Assembly: GCF_001949145.1 (NCBI RefSeq)
Contig: NW_019091416.1
Coordinates: 126,511-190,510, forward strand
DNA from: Acanthaster planci
Taxonomy: Eukaryota; Echinodermata; Asteroidea; Valvatida; Acanthasteridae
Reading direction: 5' to 3'
DNA length: 64,000 nt
Part shown: in pieces, positions 1-13,059 of the stretch
Layout of the letters: each line of letters starts with the position of its first letter
Position numbering within the stretch: position 1 is the first letter of the stretch
Translations under genes and position numbers: made by a program
The notes under the pieces: generated by a model
Told to the model about the DNA's origin: nothing
The model's input: only the letters and a program-made list of their open reading frames with translations
The model's database searches: none

Positions 1-370
1 CACAAACACATTGTTAAACAAAGTGGCGTATGATCTATTGGTGCTGTGGTTATATGCAAATCTCTCAGTTAAAAAGAAATACCTTTAAATTTTAATCCTA
101 AACTCTGCCACTTCAAGGACAAGGAAGAAACTGATTCCAAAAGACTTGCATTAAATTACACCACTTTTTAGACTTCGTTCATGAAGGACTGTGTGTGGAA
201 AATACCAGAAGCAAATGGTATTTGTCAACTTACGTCTCTTTGAGTTGGAGCAGGCCAGAGATTCTTCAACAACAAATGGAAATGAAACAATGAAGCTTCT
301 CCAATACTGTATAGTGATCCATGATTTTTTTTGCAAAGTCTGTCTTGTTCTTGGGGGCATCAATTTGTAG

Positions 371-2383
371 GCAGAGGAATTGATGCGGAAGATAGAGAAA
401 GAGGAGGAACAGGTTGCCTACGACGAGCCGGACAAGAAAATCTATCATCTCTGTATTGTCAACCTGGTCATCGGTACCCTGTACTGTGCCAAGGGCAACT
501 ATGAGTTTGGCATCTCGCGCGTCATTAAGAGCTTGGAACCTTATAACAAGAAGGTATGGACCACTGCACAGCATGAGAAATGCTGCTTTTGGAAATTCTT
601 ATACCCAAGTTTGTTGGTGTCTTTCTGCTGAAATTGAAAACATTCAAGCAGTTTTCTTTTAGTATGAGGTGACCACCGCAAGAATTCTAGTGTAAAATGT
701 TGGGCAAAACATTGGTCCGTGATAAATTTAAATTTTGAATAACTCTGATCAGTCTTCATGAAAATCACATCTTGAACATGCATCTTGAGCAAAATCGAGC
801 AAGAGAATAGCAAATGCTTTTTTAGATGAAATCTAAGTCATTTCGTTTAAACAGAGTACATGTACAGTCATGTAGAGTTTAAAGTGAGCTTGATCAAAAT
901 GTCCTGAAAGGGGACAAGGGTATAGACATCTTCATCAAATTTACATATTTAATTTGATTAATATTAGTCCCACTCATATAGACCCTCAAGCCCCGTGCAC
1001 TTTATTCATGCTGTTGAAAAAAAGTGAGTTTTATTTAGTTCCAAAACTAAATGTTTTAAAAATTGTAAGATTAGTGATAAAGCCAAGGTAGAAGTTAAGA
1101 TCTCAAAATGTTTTGTATCATCAAATCTTTTCATTTAGTTGGGCACTGATACCTGGTTCTACGCCAAGCGCTGTTTCCTATCTTTACTGGAGAACATGGC
1201 TAAGCACATGATCATGTTGAGAGACAGCGTCATCCATGAATGCATACAGTTCTTGGAACATTGTGAAGGTAAGAGACCCCCCAACAAAATAACTTTGTCA
1301 GATCTGTCAAACAGAAAAAGGTTTACTCTTGTTTCAGCTTGCAGTTCAATTAGCCCATTGTGGCCTGATTTTTGGACATACAGATTATCTGTCCAGGAAC
1401 TAGATTCAAAAGAACACATTTTTGCAGGTTTTTTTGCCCTAGGAGTGTGCTTGTCCAGCCTGAAATGAAATGTTATAAGTAACAGCACCGTGTCTTAATT
1501 GGCAGAGCGGCATGTCACATTGACTGGGAATGAAAGTGGTTGATTATCAATAATTCAGAAAGAAAGGGACTGAAATAGGTCAGACTCAAAACAGGTTTCT
1601 GTTAATGCTTTAACCTGCCATCAGCAGCAATGTACACAGTGGGGTATCCGGGAGTGGGGGGGGGGGACTCTCCCTGACAGATTAGTTTTTTCACTTTTTC
1701 CCCTTTGTCACTAAGAATGCTTCATAGGTGAGTCGCAAAGTACAATCAAACCTCGTTAATAAGAGCGCTGTTAATACAAGATTCTGCTTAAAACAAGGAC
1801 AATTTTACTTCCTAATCCTTTGTTTTTCGTTGTTTTCATTCCTGGTAATTCAAGGGTTCTTGTTATAACGAGGTAGTTTGCCAAGTCCAAAGGACCTCTC
1901 ATTAACGAGGTTCAACTGTAATCAGTATGGTTATTTATCAAATAATAGCACTAAACCCCAATAAAACACTGCAAAATTAAAGATGTCGGAATCGTAAGGG
2001 TTTTGATACTGTTTCTCCCCAACATCATGTTGAATAAACCCAAAGCTGCATTCACTTTTGAATTTGCCCACCCTGACACCAAAACCAGGATACTCTGCTT
2101 ATTGTACAGTTAGTAAACATAGCTTGCTGTAATTCTACTGCACTCCAATGACGTAATGGTATATACAAATAGTACTTGCATGTAGGTGATAGTAAGGTAC
2201 CACCCTTTTCACGTCAGTCAAATCCAAAAATTTCAAGTGTGGTTTATTTGTTTGACAGCTTACGGGCGCGACGTTAAGGCCATCATCGAGCAACCATTGG
2301 AAGAGGAACCCCTTCACGAGGGCAAGAACACGGTCACCTATGAGTCGCGGATCTTAAAAAGCCTCTTCCTAGAACTGACATAA
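371..2383 (+). CDS. IFT70: IFT70 / TTC30 (intraflagellar transport TPR protein), C-terminal part
   Basis: These are the last three exons: 371-553, 1139-1268 and 2259-2383, together 145 codons ending in TAA. The gene continues to the left of the window. Each exon is bounded by AG and GT (TTTGTAG/GCAGAG, AAG/GTATGG, CATTTAG/TTGGGC, GAAG/GTAAGA, TTGACAG/CTTACG) and the frame is kept throughout. The peptide has the stretches KIEKEEEQVAYDEPDKK, NYEFGISRVIKSLEPYNKK and GKNTVTYESR, which are hallmarks of TTC30A/B. IFT70 is a TPR-superhelix subunit of the IFT-B complex that wraps around IFT52 and works in cilium assembly and transport. Vertebrate TTC30 copies have largely intronless coding regions, whereas this copy is interrupted. 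Identification is secure; completeness of the upstream part cannot be judged. Confidence 0.93.
1743..1918. mobile_element. Tc1/mariner-like MITE in an IFT70 intron
   Basis: This 176-bp stretch has inverted ends with AACCTCGTTAAT near each terminus (starting CAATCAAACC on the left; CAGTTGAACC on the complement of the right end). A TA dinucleotide lies immediately outside both ends (1741-1742 and 1919-1920), as expected for Tc1/mariner insertions. An internal copy of the ACGAGGT word lies near 1868. There is no coding capacity. The TA duplication is short and could be chance, so the superfamily is inferred from the TA and the inverted ends together. Confidence 0.6.
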
Positions 2384-3345
2384 AGGCCAGATTTATTTTC
2401 CCACTTTGTCTATACAAACCATAGGCAAATAGACCAGCTTCATTCTTACCCAATGTCTGCTGCGCACTCTTCTACCATAGACTCTCTTCCACCTGTATTT
2501 TGGCATGCATCAGCAGTTTGGGTTGGGTTATGTTGTAAGTTCTATGTGTACTTCTGGTTAGTGTCTCAACACCGAAATGTAAGATGTGCATTACTGCTTA
2601 AGACAGAATACAGGGCGTAGTTTTCTTGGGATATACTGATGCGTTAATGTTTGTGTTCCTCCGTGTTTCAAGTTTTGGGATGTTTAATAGCCTCGTGCAG
2701 GAACGAGGGAGGGAGCTTTGTTACCTAGCAGTAATGTCTCAGATATTTTTACAAAAGTAGCCATGCAAGTTGTAGACTTGTAGTCTGTGATTTTGAGAGC
2801 CAAATGGGCCACGCCATATGGTCTAAAAGCTGTTGCATGATGCGTTGACATTCTGCATCTTCAAATCCGGTGCATGTACGTTCTTGTGCGTGTTATGTAT
2901 ATGCTGGACGGTCAGCACTTTCGCAAACTGATGCGATACTTTTTACGATGTGTCTGGGGAAACTCCCTTGGCAAGGATACCCTCGTTTCCATGCATGTGG
3001 CATGGAGTACACATGGATTTTGTCAGTTACGTTGTAAGGCGATTTACGTTGTGAAAATCAGACATGCCGTTCTGGCAAACTACCCATTCCCCCCCTCCCG
3101 CCATGCTTATTGCACACAGGCCAGTATGCACGAGGCCATGAACTTCAAAGAATTGTAACAATGTAAATGTCTTTTACTGGACACATAAAATTTCATCACT
3201 GCAGACTTTGATATAGTGTACGCGATCTCAAAGAAAACTCAAGTTTGTACATGTAGGATTCATATGAAGCACCTCAGCATTGTACCATTCATAATTTAAT
3301 GTATGAGTGTTTCAAACAGTTCAATAAAAAAACCCAAACTGATAA
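2384..3345 (+). other. IFT70 3' untranslated region
   Basis: This is non-coding sequence after the IFT70 stop, with no exon-like open frame or recognisable motif. It ends near a canonical AATAAA at 3323-3328. The exact cleavage site is not visible. Confidence 0.5.
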
Positions 3346-3377
3346 TTTGCTCGTCTTCTGTGAAATGGATTTTTATT
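3323..3377. terminator. Facing poly(A) signals of IFT70 and USP1
   Basis: AATAAA at 3323-3328 on the plus strand follows IFT70. AATAAA on the minus strand (forward TTTATT, 3372-3377) follows USP1. The two signals are about 45 bp apart, so the two transcripts probably end almost on top of each other. The interval 3378-4095 would then be USP1 3'UTR, in which I see nothing else. Confidence 0.45.
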
Positions 3378-4095
3378 ACCTTTTTCTAGACTTCAATTAA
3401 AATACGACATACATTTATATATACTGTACGTTTATCAGGATTCCAGCTTAGAGGGAAATTCTCAGAGTACCAGCTTAAGGTCTGGCGATCAAAGTAATAA
3501 AAATTAGTAAGTTTAATTTTACAGTAACTGTATTCACACTTTCTAGTACAGGGGATCTTTGATTTAGAGTTTACAAGAAAATGGAGAAAGAGACCAATGT
3601 ACGTGCATAGTTGTAAACTGCTCTATTTTGTTACAAAGTTCTAATCTGTAGGCATATTTATAGCCAAGGTGAAGTACCTACCAGGAAAACATAAAAAGAT
3701 CAAAGAAATTGAAGGGTCTAGTCTGTTCTAATTTTTTTTTTGGGGGGGGAAGACAACTGGACTCTTTTCCAAATTATTTGATACATTTGGGAAAGTGATG
3801 ATAGTAACTGAATACAGGTATTGTGTTATCAGTAAAACTATTAGGGAGCACATGTGTATCAACAAGTGACTGTACAGCAATTGACGGTTGAATTATTTTT
3901 TAAAACAAGCTTTTGGGGTTTACCGTGATTACTAGTAATGGCTGCCTAAAATTAAACCTCAGGGGATTCTGGGTAAAATGTGCATATTACCCAAAAACAA
4001 GGCATGTGCATAGCATTTTGTTGAAAGCACATCAGCGACAGGATGACATCTGTAATTAATGAGTGCATTAGGCAACATCTTGACTTGTTTGGGTA

Positions 4096-7000
4096 TCAGT
4101 CTATGTCTGGTTCTTGGACCTGCCTGTAGAACAGCAGGTAGGGAGTGGCAGCACTGCCTGAGCCCGAGACAGGGTGCAAGACCGAGGCCGCCAACTCCTG
4201 CTGGGTCAGCAGGCTGACCTTCTCGTCGTCAAACTTCCCCCAGCGAGGCTGGCTGGACTCCGAGTTTGCCCCAATCCCTGGGTCCGCTGTCTCGTACGAT
4301 TCAAGGGGGCAGTCCGGAATGCGTACGTAGGTGATGTAGTGACCGCTAGAGCTGGACACACCGCTGTGCATGACCACCGCGCAGAGGTTGTACTGGCAGT
4401 GGAGCTGCTGACACTGCTTGGCGCACCACTGACTCAGGCACAGGGACAGAGGGGTGGCCAAGTGGTCGTTGACCTTTGACACAGTGCTGTCTGCTGTTAA
4501 ACTAGGTCAAAAACAGAATACACTCCATACTTTCAAACACAAGCAAAAGAGCACTCCAGTTGATCTAATGTAAATTGATTATCTAGACAAAATGGCAAGA
4601 TACTGGTTAAAACCATCAATCACTTCAACACAACCATTCTGACAGATTGCAATGCACAATCCCATCAAGGGAAGCCCCAACAAGGTCCGAACATCTTACA
4701 CTCAATAAGAATTTCAGCCACTGATTACACCTTATTCAAACGCAGGGACCAGCGTTAGCATGCGATTAGTCTGTGACTCTTCAAGTCTCATAATGCACTG
4801 TCTACACAGTGTGTATCAATTCGTCTGTGCAGCAATTAAGTCTCCCACAGATTACACAGCCCCCGTCACAGTGGCACTCAACCGTACTCACAAGCCAGAG
4901 AGGGCGCTGAATCTCTTGAGGTGGATTGTCAAGACCGGGGGCAGCTCCCCGAAGAGCATGCTCCTCTCTGCCTCCGCGTGGTGGTGACAGTGCTCACAGA
5001 AATACTTGTTGTCGTCCGTCAGCCGCTCCACACAGGCAAACTCTGAGATAGCCCAGCTCAGAGACAGGTCCACTGGGGAGACTCCTACAAGAGGAGTTGG
5101 AGGGGGGGGCATCAAAAGTAAATTTGCCATCTTGGATTTTCATTTGGGAATTTCACAGAAATAATCCTGTTTAAGATTATCTATGGCAAAATCTTGAAAC
5201 TCATCGTATGGTTGGACTTTACTGTCACCTCTTCACCCCTCTGACCCCTACACAGTTAAGAGAACTTTACATTGAAAAGACTTTTTCCCTGTACACCCCA
5301 GAAAGGACACGTTTGGAAGGTCTAGCTGGACTTCATGCAATAGTGTAAGTTTCCAATGGGAATTCACAGTATTTCCGTTAAAACAACGTCACTCCCAAGT
5401 TGGTGTGCACACACGCCAACTTGTTACGGGGCCTGCAGTACAAGCATGTTGAAAGAACATTATGGCAGCCAATTTGGTCCCCCCAAAGAAATTGTCCCCT
5501 AAATGCGGGGAAGGCGTAACCACACATATTTGTTACCAGATAATGGCGACAAGGCACATATCGAAATATACTGCGGACCAAAAACGTTTATGGAGACAAA
5601 TTTCTGTCCTCATAAATCGTTCCCACTTTTCCCAACAAAGGCAATGATCTCCTTAACACAGGGAAAGCCTACCCCTTCCCCCACACATTATTGTATCTAT
5701 ATGTGAATTGGCTGAGAGCCCCCCCAATCCCCCACTTTCCTAGCTTGCCATCAGATTCTACACTTCATGTATGTCTACTTCATTTTTACATGGTATTCAA
5801 GCATCTCTGTCATTCCAAGTCACCCCTTAAGAATTCATCACTGAGTACGAAGCCAATCAACACATTCTTGACATTTGAATTTTGATGGAGTATCGAACCC
5901 TTCACCAACCCAGCAAACAAATCCTCCAAAACCTCCCGGTAGATTCTGAAGGATCTAGGAGGATAAAGGTCAGCATCATACTCACCCGGTACTCCTGCAT
6001 CCTCTTCATCCCGGGTACATCTTGGAATGCTGCGTACTGGCAGGCTGATGTCTTGGAACTCTTCCCTCCTCTCCGAGTAGTTCTCACACTCGTTGCACCG
6101 TGTTCTCAGCAGCAGAGCTCCCTGGAAGAGTCCCCGGATCACTTCCAGGTCTCTCTCTGTGGTCTTTGCCCAGGAGGTGGGTTCATCCATCTCGCCTGTT
6201 TCAGGGGGTCCCGATGGACTCTCCTGACTAACGACAACCATGGACTGTCTTGAAGGCATCATCTTTGGTTCGGTGAAATCTCCACTGTTTGAGCCAGGGA
6301 ATGGCTGGGCACTTTGTGCCTTTGTTTTGTTTGATTCGTTTGTCTGACCTGGATGGATGGTTTGCCCATGATCGACAAGCTCACAGGACTCACTCAACCC
6401 ATTCGTTTTCCCATCAACTCCATTCCCCTGTCCATTGGTTCCATTTTCAAGGTCTTTCCTTAACCCGTTCGGGGGTAGTACTTCCTTCTTGTGGGATGTG
6501 AAAGCATCGAACAGGGTCTGCTGGCTGGGAGCCATCCGGAATTTACCTAGACGCTTTTTCTTGCCCGAGGCATTATGTACCTGATTGCACACTTTTGTCG
6601 TTTCAGAACTGTCCGGTGATGAATGATTGAACCCATTCACCATGTTACCGTTTGTTTTCCCATCCAATGAAAGACTCTTCGTTGTGCTGTTCATGACAGA
6701 GTCATTGCTTGCATTCCGAGCTCTCCCTCTTGGTGTCGCCTTGCCATTCTTCATATCTCCACATCTGTCTCCTTCTCCAGTCACTGTATAGGCTTCCTGA
6801 TCACACACTGATGAGTTGACGTCTAGTTTGCCATTTCTGCGTGGCATTCCCGTCATATTCTCCATCTTGACTGTTCCTCTGCAATCTTCGGCCAACGCCA
6901 CGAGTTCCTCTTGTCCGCCTCTTACACAAGGCCCACTCTCGGGCACAGCGTAGCTCCTGGGGCTGTCCCTATCCCTGGAGTGGATGCAGGCCGCCCTATG

Positions 7001-9441
7001 ACTCTGGCCGAGGAGAGGAGACGGGGGACGCAACTTGACAAGCTGCTTCTTTAGCTTCTGGCAGGCGTCTAGGACGTAGCTTAGAAGGCAGCACAGTAGC
7101 TCTTGGGAATCGTGCTGCAAGAAGCCTTGGAACATCGGGTTTAAATCCCTGTAACCAAACAAGACACACAACATATACAATAGAAAAAGGCATCTGGTAA
7201 CCAATAGACGGGTGTAAATTTTCCATTGTTATAAATCTATTTACAGAAGGAAGCTCCTGTATCAGTCAGGAATATAAAACTTATATTCATGACTGACAAT
7301 ATTAACTTATATTATATTCTACCCAATTTACAGGCATTACCTGACGGTTTCCAACACCTCATCAGGGGATAGAGAGATAGTGGTATCAGATGATGGACTG
7401 GAGATGTAATCAGCTTCCTTGGCAGACATCTTATCATACAGCTTCAAATAAACAGTCAAGACTAAATCCGTTAGTCTATAATCAAGCTATTACAAAAGAC
7501 AGAGTGTCACTAAAGTTCAACTTATAATAAATGCTTCATGTGATAAGCTAGAAGAGAATAAGGCTGTCAGGATGATCAAAGATATTCAGGCCAGCAGACG
7601 GAGAGATGCAAATCAATCTACGCAGCGTAGAAGTGTTTCTTGACTGCCGAATTGCCAAACACACTTACATGTTAATACCTGACAAATGCATCAATGTACC
7701 AGAGATGTTAAAGATTCTAGGGCCTTCTCAGACAAATTCAGACAAAATGGGACAATGTGCTATTGAACGATGTCACTCCTGGATGCTGTCTTTGCCAGCA
7801 GGCTGAGGACTCTGAGGCCATTCTTTGTTACTTTGGGCACTTCAGCTGCGAGATAATTTTACCGTGGGTAGGCTTCTTATTTTGACAGCTTCTGTCTGCT
7901 CCGAGCGCAACAAAAGGGGGCATGTTTTTTGGGTACTCACTGCATAAGCGTGTGTTGGAGATCAATGCCGTATTTGACGCGGAGCACGCTGAGTGCACGT
8001 AGCGAATTTATTCCTTAATGTATGGTCTTTGCATACACGCAGAACATGTGCAAGAACCCACTTGGAAAACGTACGACAACCATCTGTATTTCTTTTGCCG
8101 CTTGGGAGGTGTACTTCAACTAGGAGCGGATACTTATGGCAAATACATCCAGCAGTGTTTCTGGCGAAAAAAGCTTGAAATATTCAGGGTTTGCAAGTTC
8201 AATTTGAGTAATGAGATATGAACTGAAATTCAGTTCTGTGCAATCAAGACCACTGGATGAAACTTGGATTGTCTTGCCTTTGGAAATCATTTTCATAATC
8301 TTGTCTTTTGGGCAGAACGGACATGCAGTTTCAAATGGCAATGTTGGACATGGCCATTGTTTGTACTTGCCCCCCAAAAAGCCACAGTACATATTCACAT
8401 TGAGAAGCATTGGTGAGGCCCACCTTCTTCAAATGCAGGACAAAGTGCATCTCCTGTCCACACCTGGTCAACGGGTCTTCGTCTCCGCCCCCTTCTTCCA
8501 CCCTCGTCTGTTCTGTCACCCTCTCCCACGCACCGACCAGCCGATCCAGTCCCGGGCAGAAGCCTGGGCAGAAGCGAAGGGCCTGTAGAACACTGTTGAG
8601 GTAACAGGTGTTGCCCAGGTTCTGCAGGCCGGCAAATGGCGGGGGCGGGCAACGGACGGAAACCTCCAACTGGTGTTCCTTGGAACTCGGGGTCTGGGTG
8701 GATAAGGGATCTGTGGTCACAGAGCTGCTCGTCGAGCTGGATTGTCTGTGGAATTAGTCATGCAGGCAACAAAGTGAAACAGTGAAAGACTTCAAAACAA
8801 AATTTTGATTTACTTTTCATTCTGCACCATCCTGGAGGGATTTGTCACTTTTTGTTGGACACCCTTAACCTGAATGCAAAGATTTGTCTTTCAGATCTAC
8901 ATGTTGCTGTCAGGATTTATTGCATGTAATAGGTTTAACAATAAACTTACAGAATTAATGACTGCAGACTGCCTGAAGGAAATTATGAGTAACACTGAAA
9001 AATATTCAAGGAACACCTCCAAAAACAATAACACGAACAGCAACAAAAAAATCTGTCCTGCTGAGGTTTCCTGCATTTACAATGTCACACTGAATCAGTC
9101 TGTCCCCCACATGTAACTGTCACTTGGTAAAAAGGTCCCTATCCTCTCCATGAAGGAAGTCCATTGCAGTCATATCATTAAAAAGAAGACTTTCAAAACG
9201 AAGGTGACAGAAAGCCTGAAACTTTATCTTGTACTTGAGCAGTGGCACAAAAGCACAACATGTTCGGGAATGAGGCAAAATGAAGTGAGACCTACCCGTT
9301 CGGGGCACTGTTGCGTCTAACTCTCGCACTGCCCTCCCTCTGACTGACGGCATCATCGTCCGTCACAGGGCGTCGGTCTTTCCTCATGAACTTCAGCGAC
9401 AGCTTGGGTCTCTTTTTTGGTGGACTGGAGCAACTTGCCAT
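4096..9441 (-). CDS. USP1: Ubiquitin carboxyl-terminal hydrolase 1 (USP1), complete
   Basis: Six exons, in transcript order: 9296-9441, 8424-8745, 7341-7441, 5986-7148, 4892-5084, 4096-4486. They sum to 2316 nt (771 aa; human USP1 is 785 aa). The ATG at 9441 has an AAAATGG context and begins MASCSSPPKKRPKLSLK, matching the PSKKNRLSLK region of vertebrate USP1. The USP catalytic core is clear: Cys box GLQNLGNTCYLNS (nucleophile Cys96), QHDSQELL, zinc-type pairs CNEC and CEHC (607-610), IHLKRF, His box SGHY (His691), Asp728/729 and the end TPYLLFY. USP1 with UAF1 removes ubiquitin from FANCD2 and PCNA in the nucleus. A long, low-complexity acidic/Asn-rich insert sits inside exon 4. The diglycine self-cleavage insert of vertebrate USP1 is not present. 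The last acceptor (4487) was chosen because it alone keeps the frame. Confidence 0.95.
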
Positions 9442-9655
9442 TTTGGTGGAAAGCAGAAGTAGCTCGCGTCCCAATTAACTAGCATGACAGGTTTAAATGA
9501 CGTTTAAATGACAAAATGTGCTGACCACCTATAGTTATAGCAACTGCACTAGCATCCTATTTTTTTTGCCATTTCCTCTCTACAAGGAAGGCAGTTTGAA
9601 AACTTGGACTGAAAAGCTTTTTCTGACTGAGAGCTGAGGTCAACTGTGGTGAGCA

Positions 9656-9960
9656 ATGAACTGCCAGTTGTACTACAAGGATTCAACACAACAGAACAAT
9701 GCAGCCAACACAATGCTGTCAGTCACACAGTCATGGTATGGCCTACGTCAGACTATTATTCCTCACTCTCCCGCCTATTTTGGCTGGAATTCACACCCGG
9801 AAATCAACTGCAACTTCCTTTGTTCACCCACCATAAAAAAGGATTGTTACAAATACTCATATTTGCCAGAACCATAGTTGAGTGGAACCTACTGCCAAGA
9901 GACATATGACAAGTAACTACAGTTGACAGGCTGCAGACAAAATTAATCAACATGGATCCA
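9656..9960 (+). pseudogene. Decayed non-LTR retrotransposon (LINE) reverse-transcriptase C-terminus
   Basis: Reading across two frames gives CYKYS followed by FARTIVEWNLLPRDI. After a stop comes a stretch reading TTVDRLQTKL. The pattern 'RTI.EWN.LP' followed by a VD-x-x-x-x-KL tail is typical of the region just after the reverse transcriptase domain in Jockey/CR1-like LINEs. At least one frameshift (near 9855) and one stop (after 9907) show it is dead. No catalytic RT motif is present. The upstream limit is uncertain. Confidence 0.5.
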
Positions 9961-10309
9961 ACTACTTTTATCAGGGGAGCCCACTATTAGTATACACTGG
10001 CCATGACACACCTGCAACACCGTATCCCGTTTGAGGAGTTTGTTTGCAGTACTAAGAAGAAGAACCTTGCCAGACACACCAGTCTGCATCAACTGTCAAA
10101 GTGGCTTGCCCAGTGTAACAAAATCCAACAGGCCCACTCTCCCCATGGCCAAAAAGCCTGGGACTCAGTTTGTGGCTGCAAGTCACCACAAGATCCAACA
10201 GTGGCACTGTTCAATGGGACTAGCTCCCATTGTCTCAACACTGGCATTGCCAGTTTGTTCGGCCACTGTTGCTTGGCTTTTTTCACTTGATGCACTGTGC
10301 TGCATCTGG

Positions 10310-10470
10310 CAGGAGTTAGGGTTTTAAGGCCCTAAATGTAGAAAAAGCTGACAATACTTTGTATATGGAGTTGGCCTAGGCCTATGACGGAATAGTGACT
10401 TTGAGTTCTCGAAGTAGGGCCTAGGCCTACCCTAGTAAAGGGCCCTAGATACAGATAGGCCTAGTGCCTA
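10310..10470. repeat. TAGGCCTA-rich patch
   Basis: Several overlapping copies of the words GGCCTAGG, TAGGCCTA and GGGCCT occur in 160 bp. The same words recur at 54280-58330. They look like a genome-wide over-represented palindromic word rather than a bounded element. Confidence 0.5.
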
Positions 10471-13059
10471 AGTTATGTGGCTAGAAAACACTTGGAATTT
10501 TTCAGACTAGTTTCAAACTTATGCATGAGGTTTCAATGGTATCCGCAAATGGAACTCTTTCCACATCAGATAACACTACACAGTAACTTACGGGGTACAC
10601 ATTTACATGTCGGAAATAGACGGTTCAGCCATACACACTTCATCAAAAATCAACACGTTCGGGCCTGGAACATAAACTGATCAACGCCGTCAAACGTCAT
10701 GATTTCGAACAGAATTCCCCAACTTACCTCGAAAACCAACTTATACTCAATAGCCTATGAATTTCAACAATGTGCAAATCTCGACAGCAAGCCACTTGAA
10801 ATGATTTTTAGTGCTGATGTAGTTCGTCAAACTCTGTCAACTTTCACAACTCATGAACAAGTTTGCCGCCATTACGGGAAAAATCCACGCCTGCGTATTA
10901 AATCATCGCTCAATGAATATCGCGTTAAAGGGCGCCCTCTCTCATATGGAAGTGACCATATGTGGGGGGAAATTTGTACGGGGGCGCGGGAGAAAGTTAC
11001 CCAGATTAGTTTTGGCATCATAAAATAAATCCAAATTACATTCAAACACAGCTCTGTGTACATCTGAGAATGACAACTCTTTTTTTTTTCTTTTGAGAAA
11101 TCTCCATTGGCACAGGTATTTTTCCTTTTTTAGGGAGTACCTATTAATTCCATAGAGCAACTGATTTCTCACAGCACCAAATTAGTACCAGTATGGGCTT
11201 TACGCTGGGGTTCCGTTGCAACTTAAAAAGACTTGTTTCCAAGATGCAAATTATTAGAGCATGGACAAAACATCGTTTTTATAGTGGGTGTTTTGCCCTT
11301 TGAACAACAGTATCTTCTGAAAATAAAAAAATACAAAGAATGGGACACATAAGGAGCACCCCAATGTTAGATTTGTTTGAGCACACTGAGAACTTTCCCT
11401 TTGCACTTTGCAATTGTAGATAAACTTTTTTTTTTTGCAGCTGCTCTAATTTGATTTGTACAGTTTCTTACAGAAAATAACTTGTCCACCCAGGGCCTTA
11501 CTGCCTTTGGCTATTTACTTTTCTCCGTGATCTTAATGTCGGCTGTCAAGACTCATAATCTCAAACAAACATAGGGCAGAACCAGATCCACTGAAAGCCC
11601 GGTAGAATTTTCAATAGCAAAACGTGATGAAATGTAAGCATTATCGAGATGCTCTTTGATGCAACTTAAGGCAAATAAAGGAAACTTCTTTTAATAGACT
11701 AAAAACCTGACTCTTGCATGTTTAGTTTACATCTGATGAGTAATCAACAATAAGTGACAATGCCTTCTAATTATGTTCTTTGTGTCCAAACAAAATAAGA
11801 CTTCAAAAACAGACATTCTTTTGAATGTACAAATGCAGTTTTAATCTGCACAGAAAAGAATCCAAGTTTACAATTACATACCAAACAAATACTGCTCGCT
11901 GAAATCAGTTCTGAACAGGTTGTACATAGACGTTTATTAAAGTTACATATAATTAAGTCTGGGAGTAAACAGGATTAAACAAAAAGGCATAGTGACCTAA
12001 ATAGAATCAAGAAAATACGTTCATTTATTAAAAAGGAGTTGCATAGTAACATATTCATAAGGAGATTTAAATTAAAACTTAATCTTGGTCACATTGATAG
12101 GTTTGATTGGTATAATACAGTAGCCCACGAACACAGCAATATTTATGATGGATTTTGTACTTAAATACTGCAGTAATTTATAGCCTTTATTACAAAACTA
12201 TAGCACAGACACTTTACAATACACCAAATGCAAAACTGAACTTTTGCTGTTAAACAAAATATTTACAAATAAAATCACCCTTCTTTGACATAAAAAAATT
12301 AGTGACCAAAACTAAATACAACTAATCTAAAGTACTTAACTTTTCTTTGTACTGGTATCTATAAATAACAGGAAAAGACAACTGTGTTCTGAAAGACAGG
12401 CTGTTTCTAAAATTACCAAAATCAAGTGCTGTAAACTCTTAACATCCAGGTATGGTTGAAACCACAATGCTAGTCTAGACAAACTCACAGCATAATGATG
12501 ACATACATTTCAGACAAGGGCAGTTTAAACAATGTAATGTTTCTCTTATTGACTCAACATGTGAAAATCTTGGTTCCAGTTCTCAACAGGGTTAAGGCAA
12601 CTTCAAGGGCGGATCCGGAATCATGAGGGGGAGGGGGGTTGGTAAAAGAGGAAGGCCCCCCCCGATTCACAAAAGCTCCATATGTATACTAGGTTTTTTT
12701 GGTAGACAACCAATTCAGGCCAAAAAATACCTGCTGCGCTAAGAATGTAGAAGTACTGGTTTTTCCACATCTAAATCCCGTTTTTAGCTCTTCCTCACAC
12801 TAAGCACATACCTTAAAAAACAAGCAAATCAATTAGGTACTCGTACTGACATATTTAATTATCCTCTAGGCCTTATAAAAAGCTATTCTATTTCTCGGAA
12901 ACCTGTTTTGAACTGTGTTTATTCAGCACAACGAGAAAACTAAAACCAGCACAATTCCAATATTGGCGTAACCAGGAGTATACATGTGATTAACCTCGAT
13001 GTGACATCACACATTTACTAGGAAAAGCATAGCATGTGTTTTATTGAATGCAGTACACA

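Noticed and set aside
5882-6501. Plus-strand frames of 123 and 70 codons
   Set aside because: Antisense shadows of USP1 exon 4.
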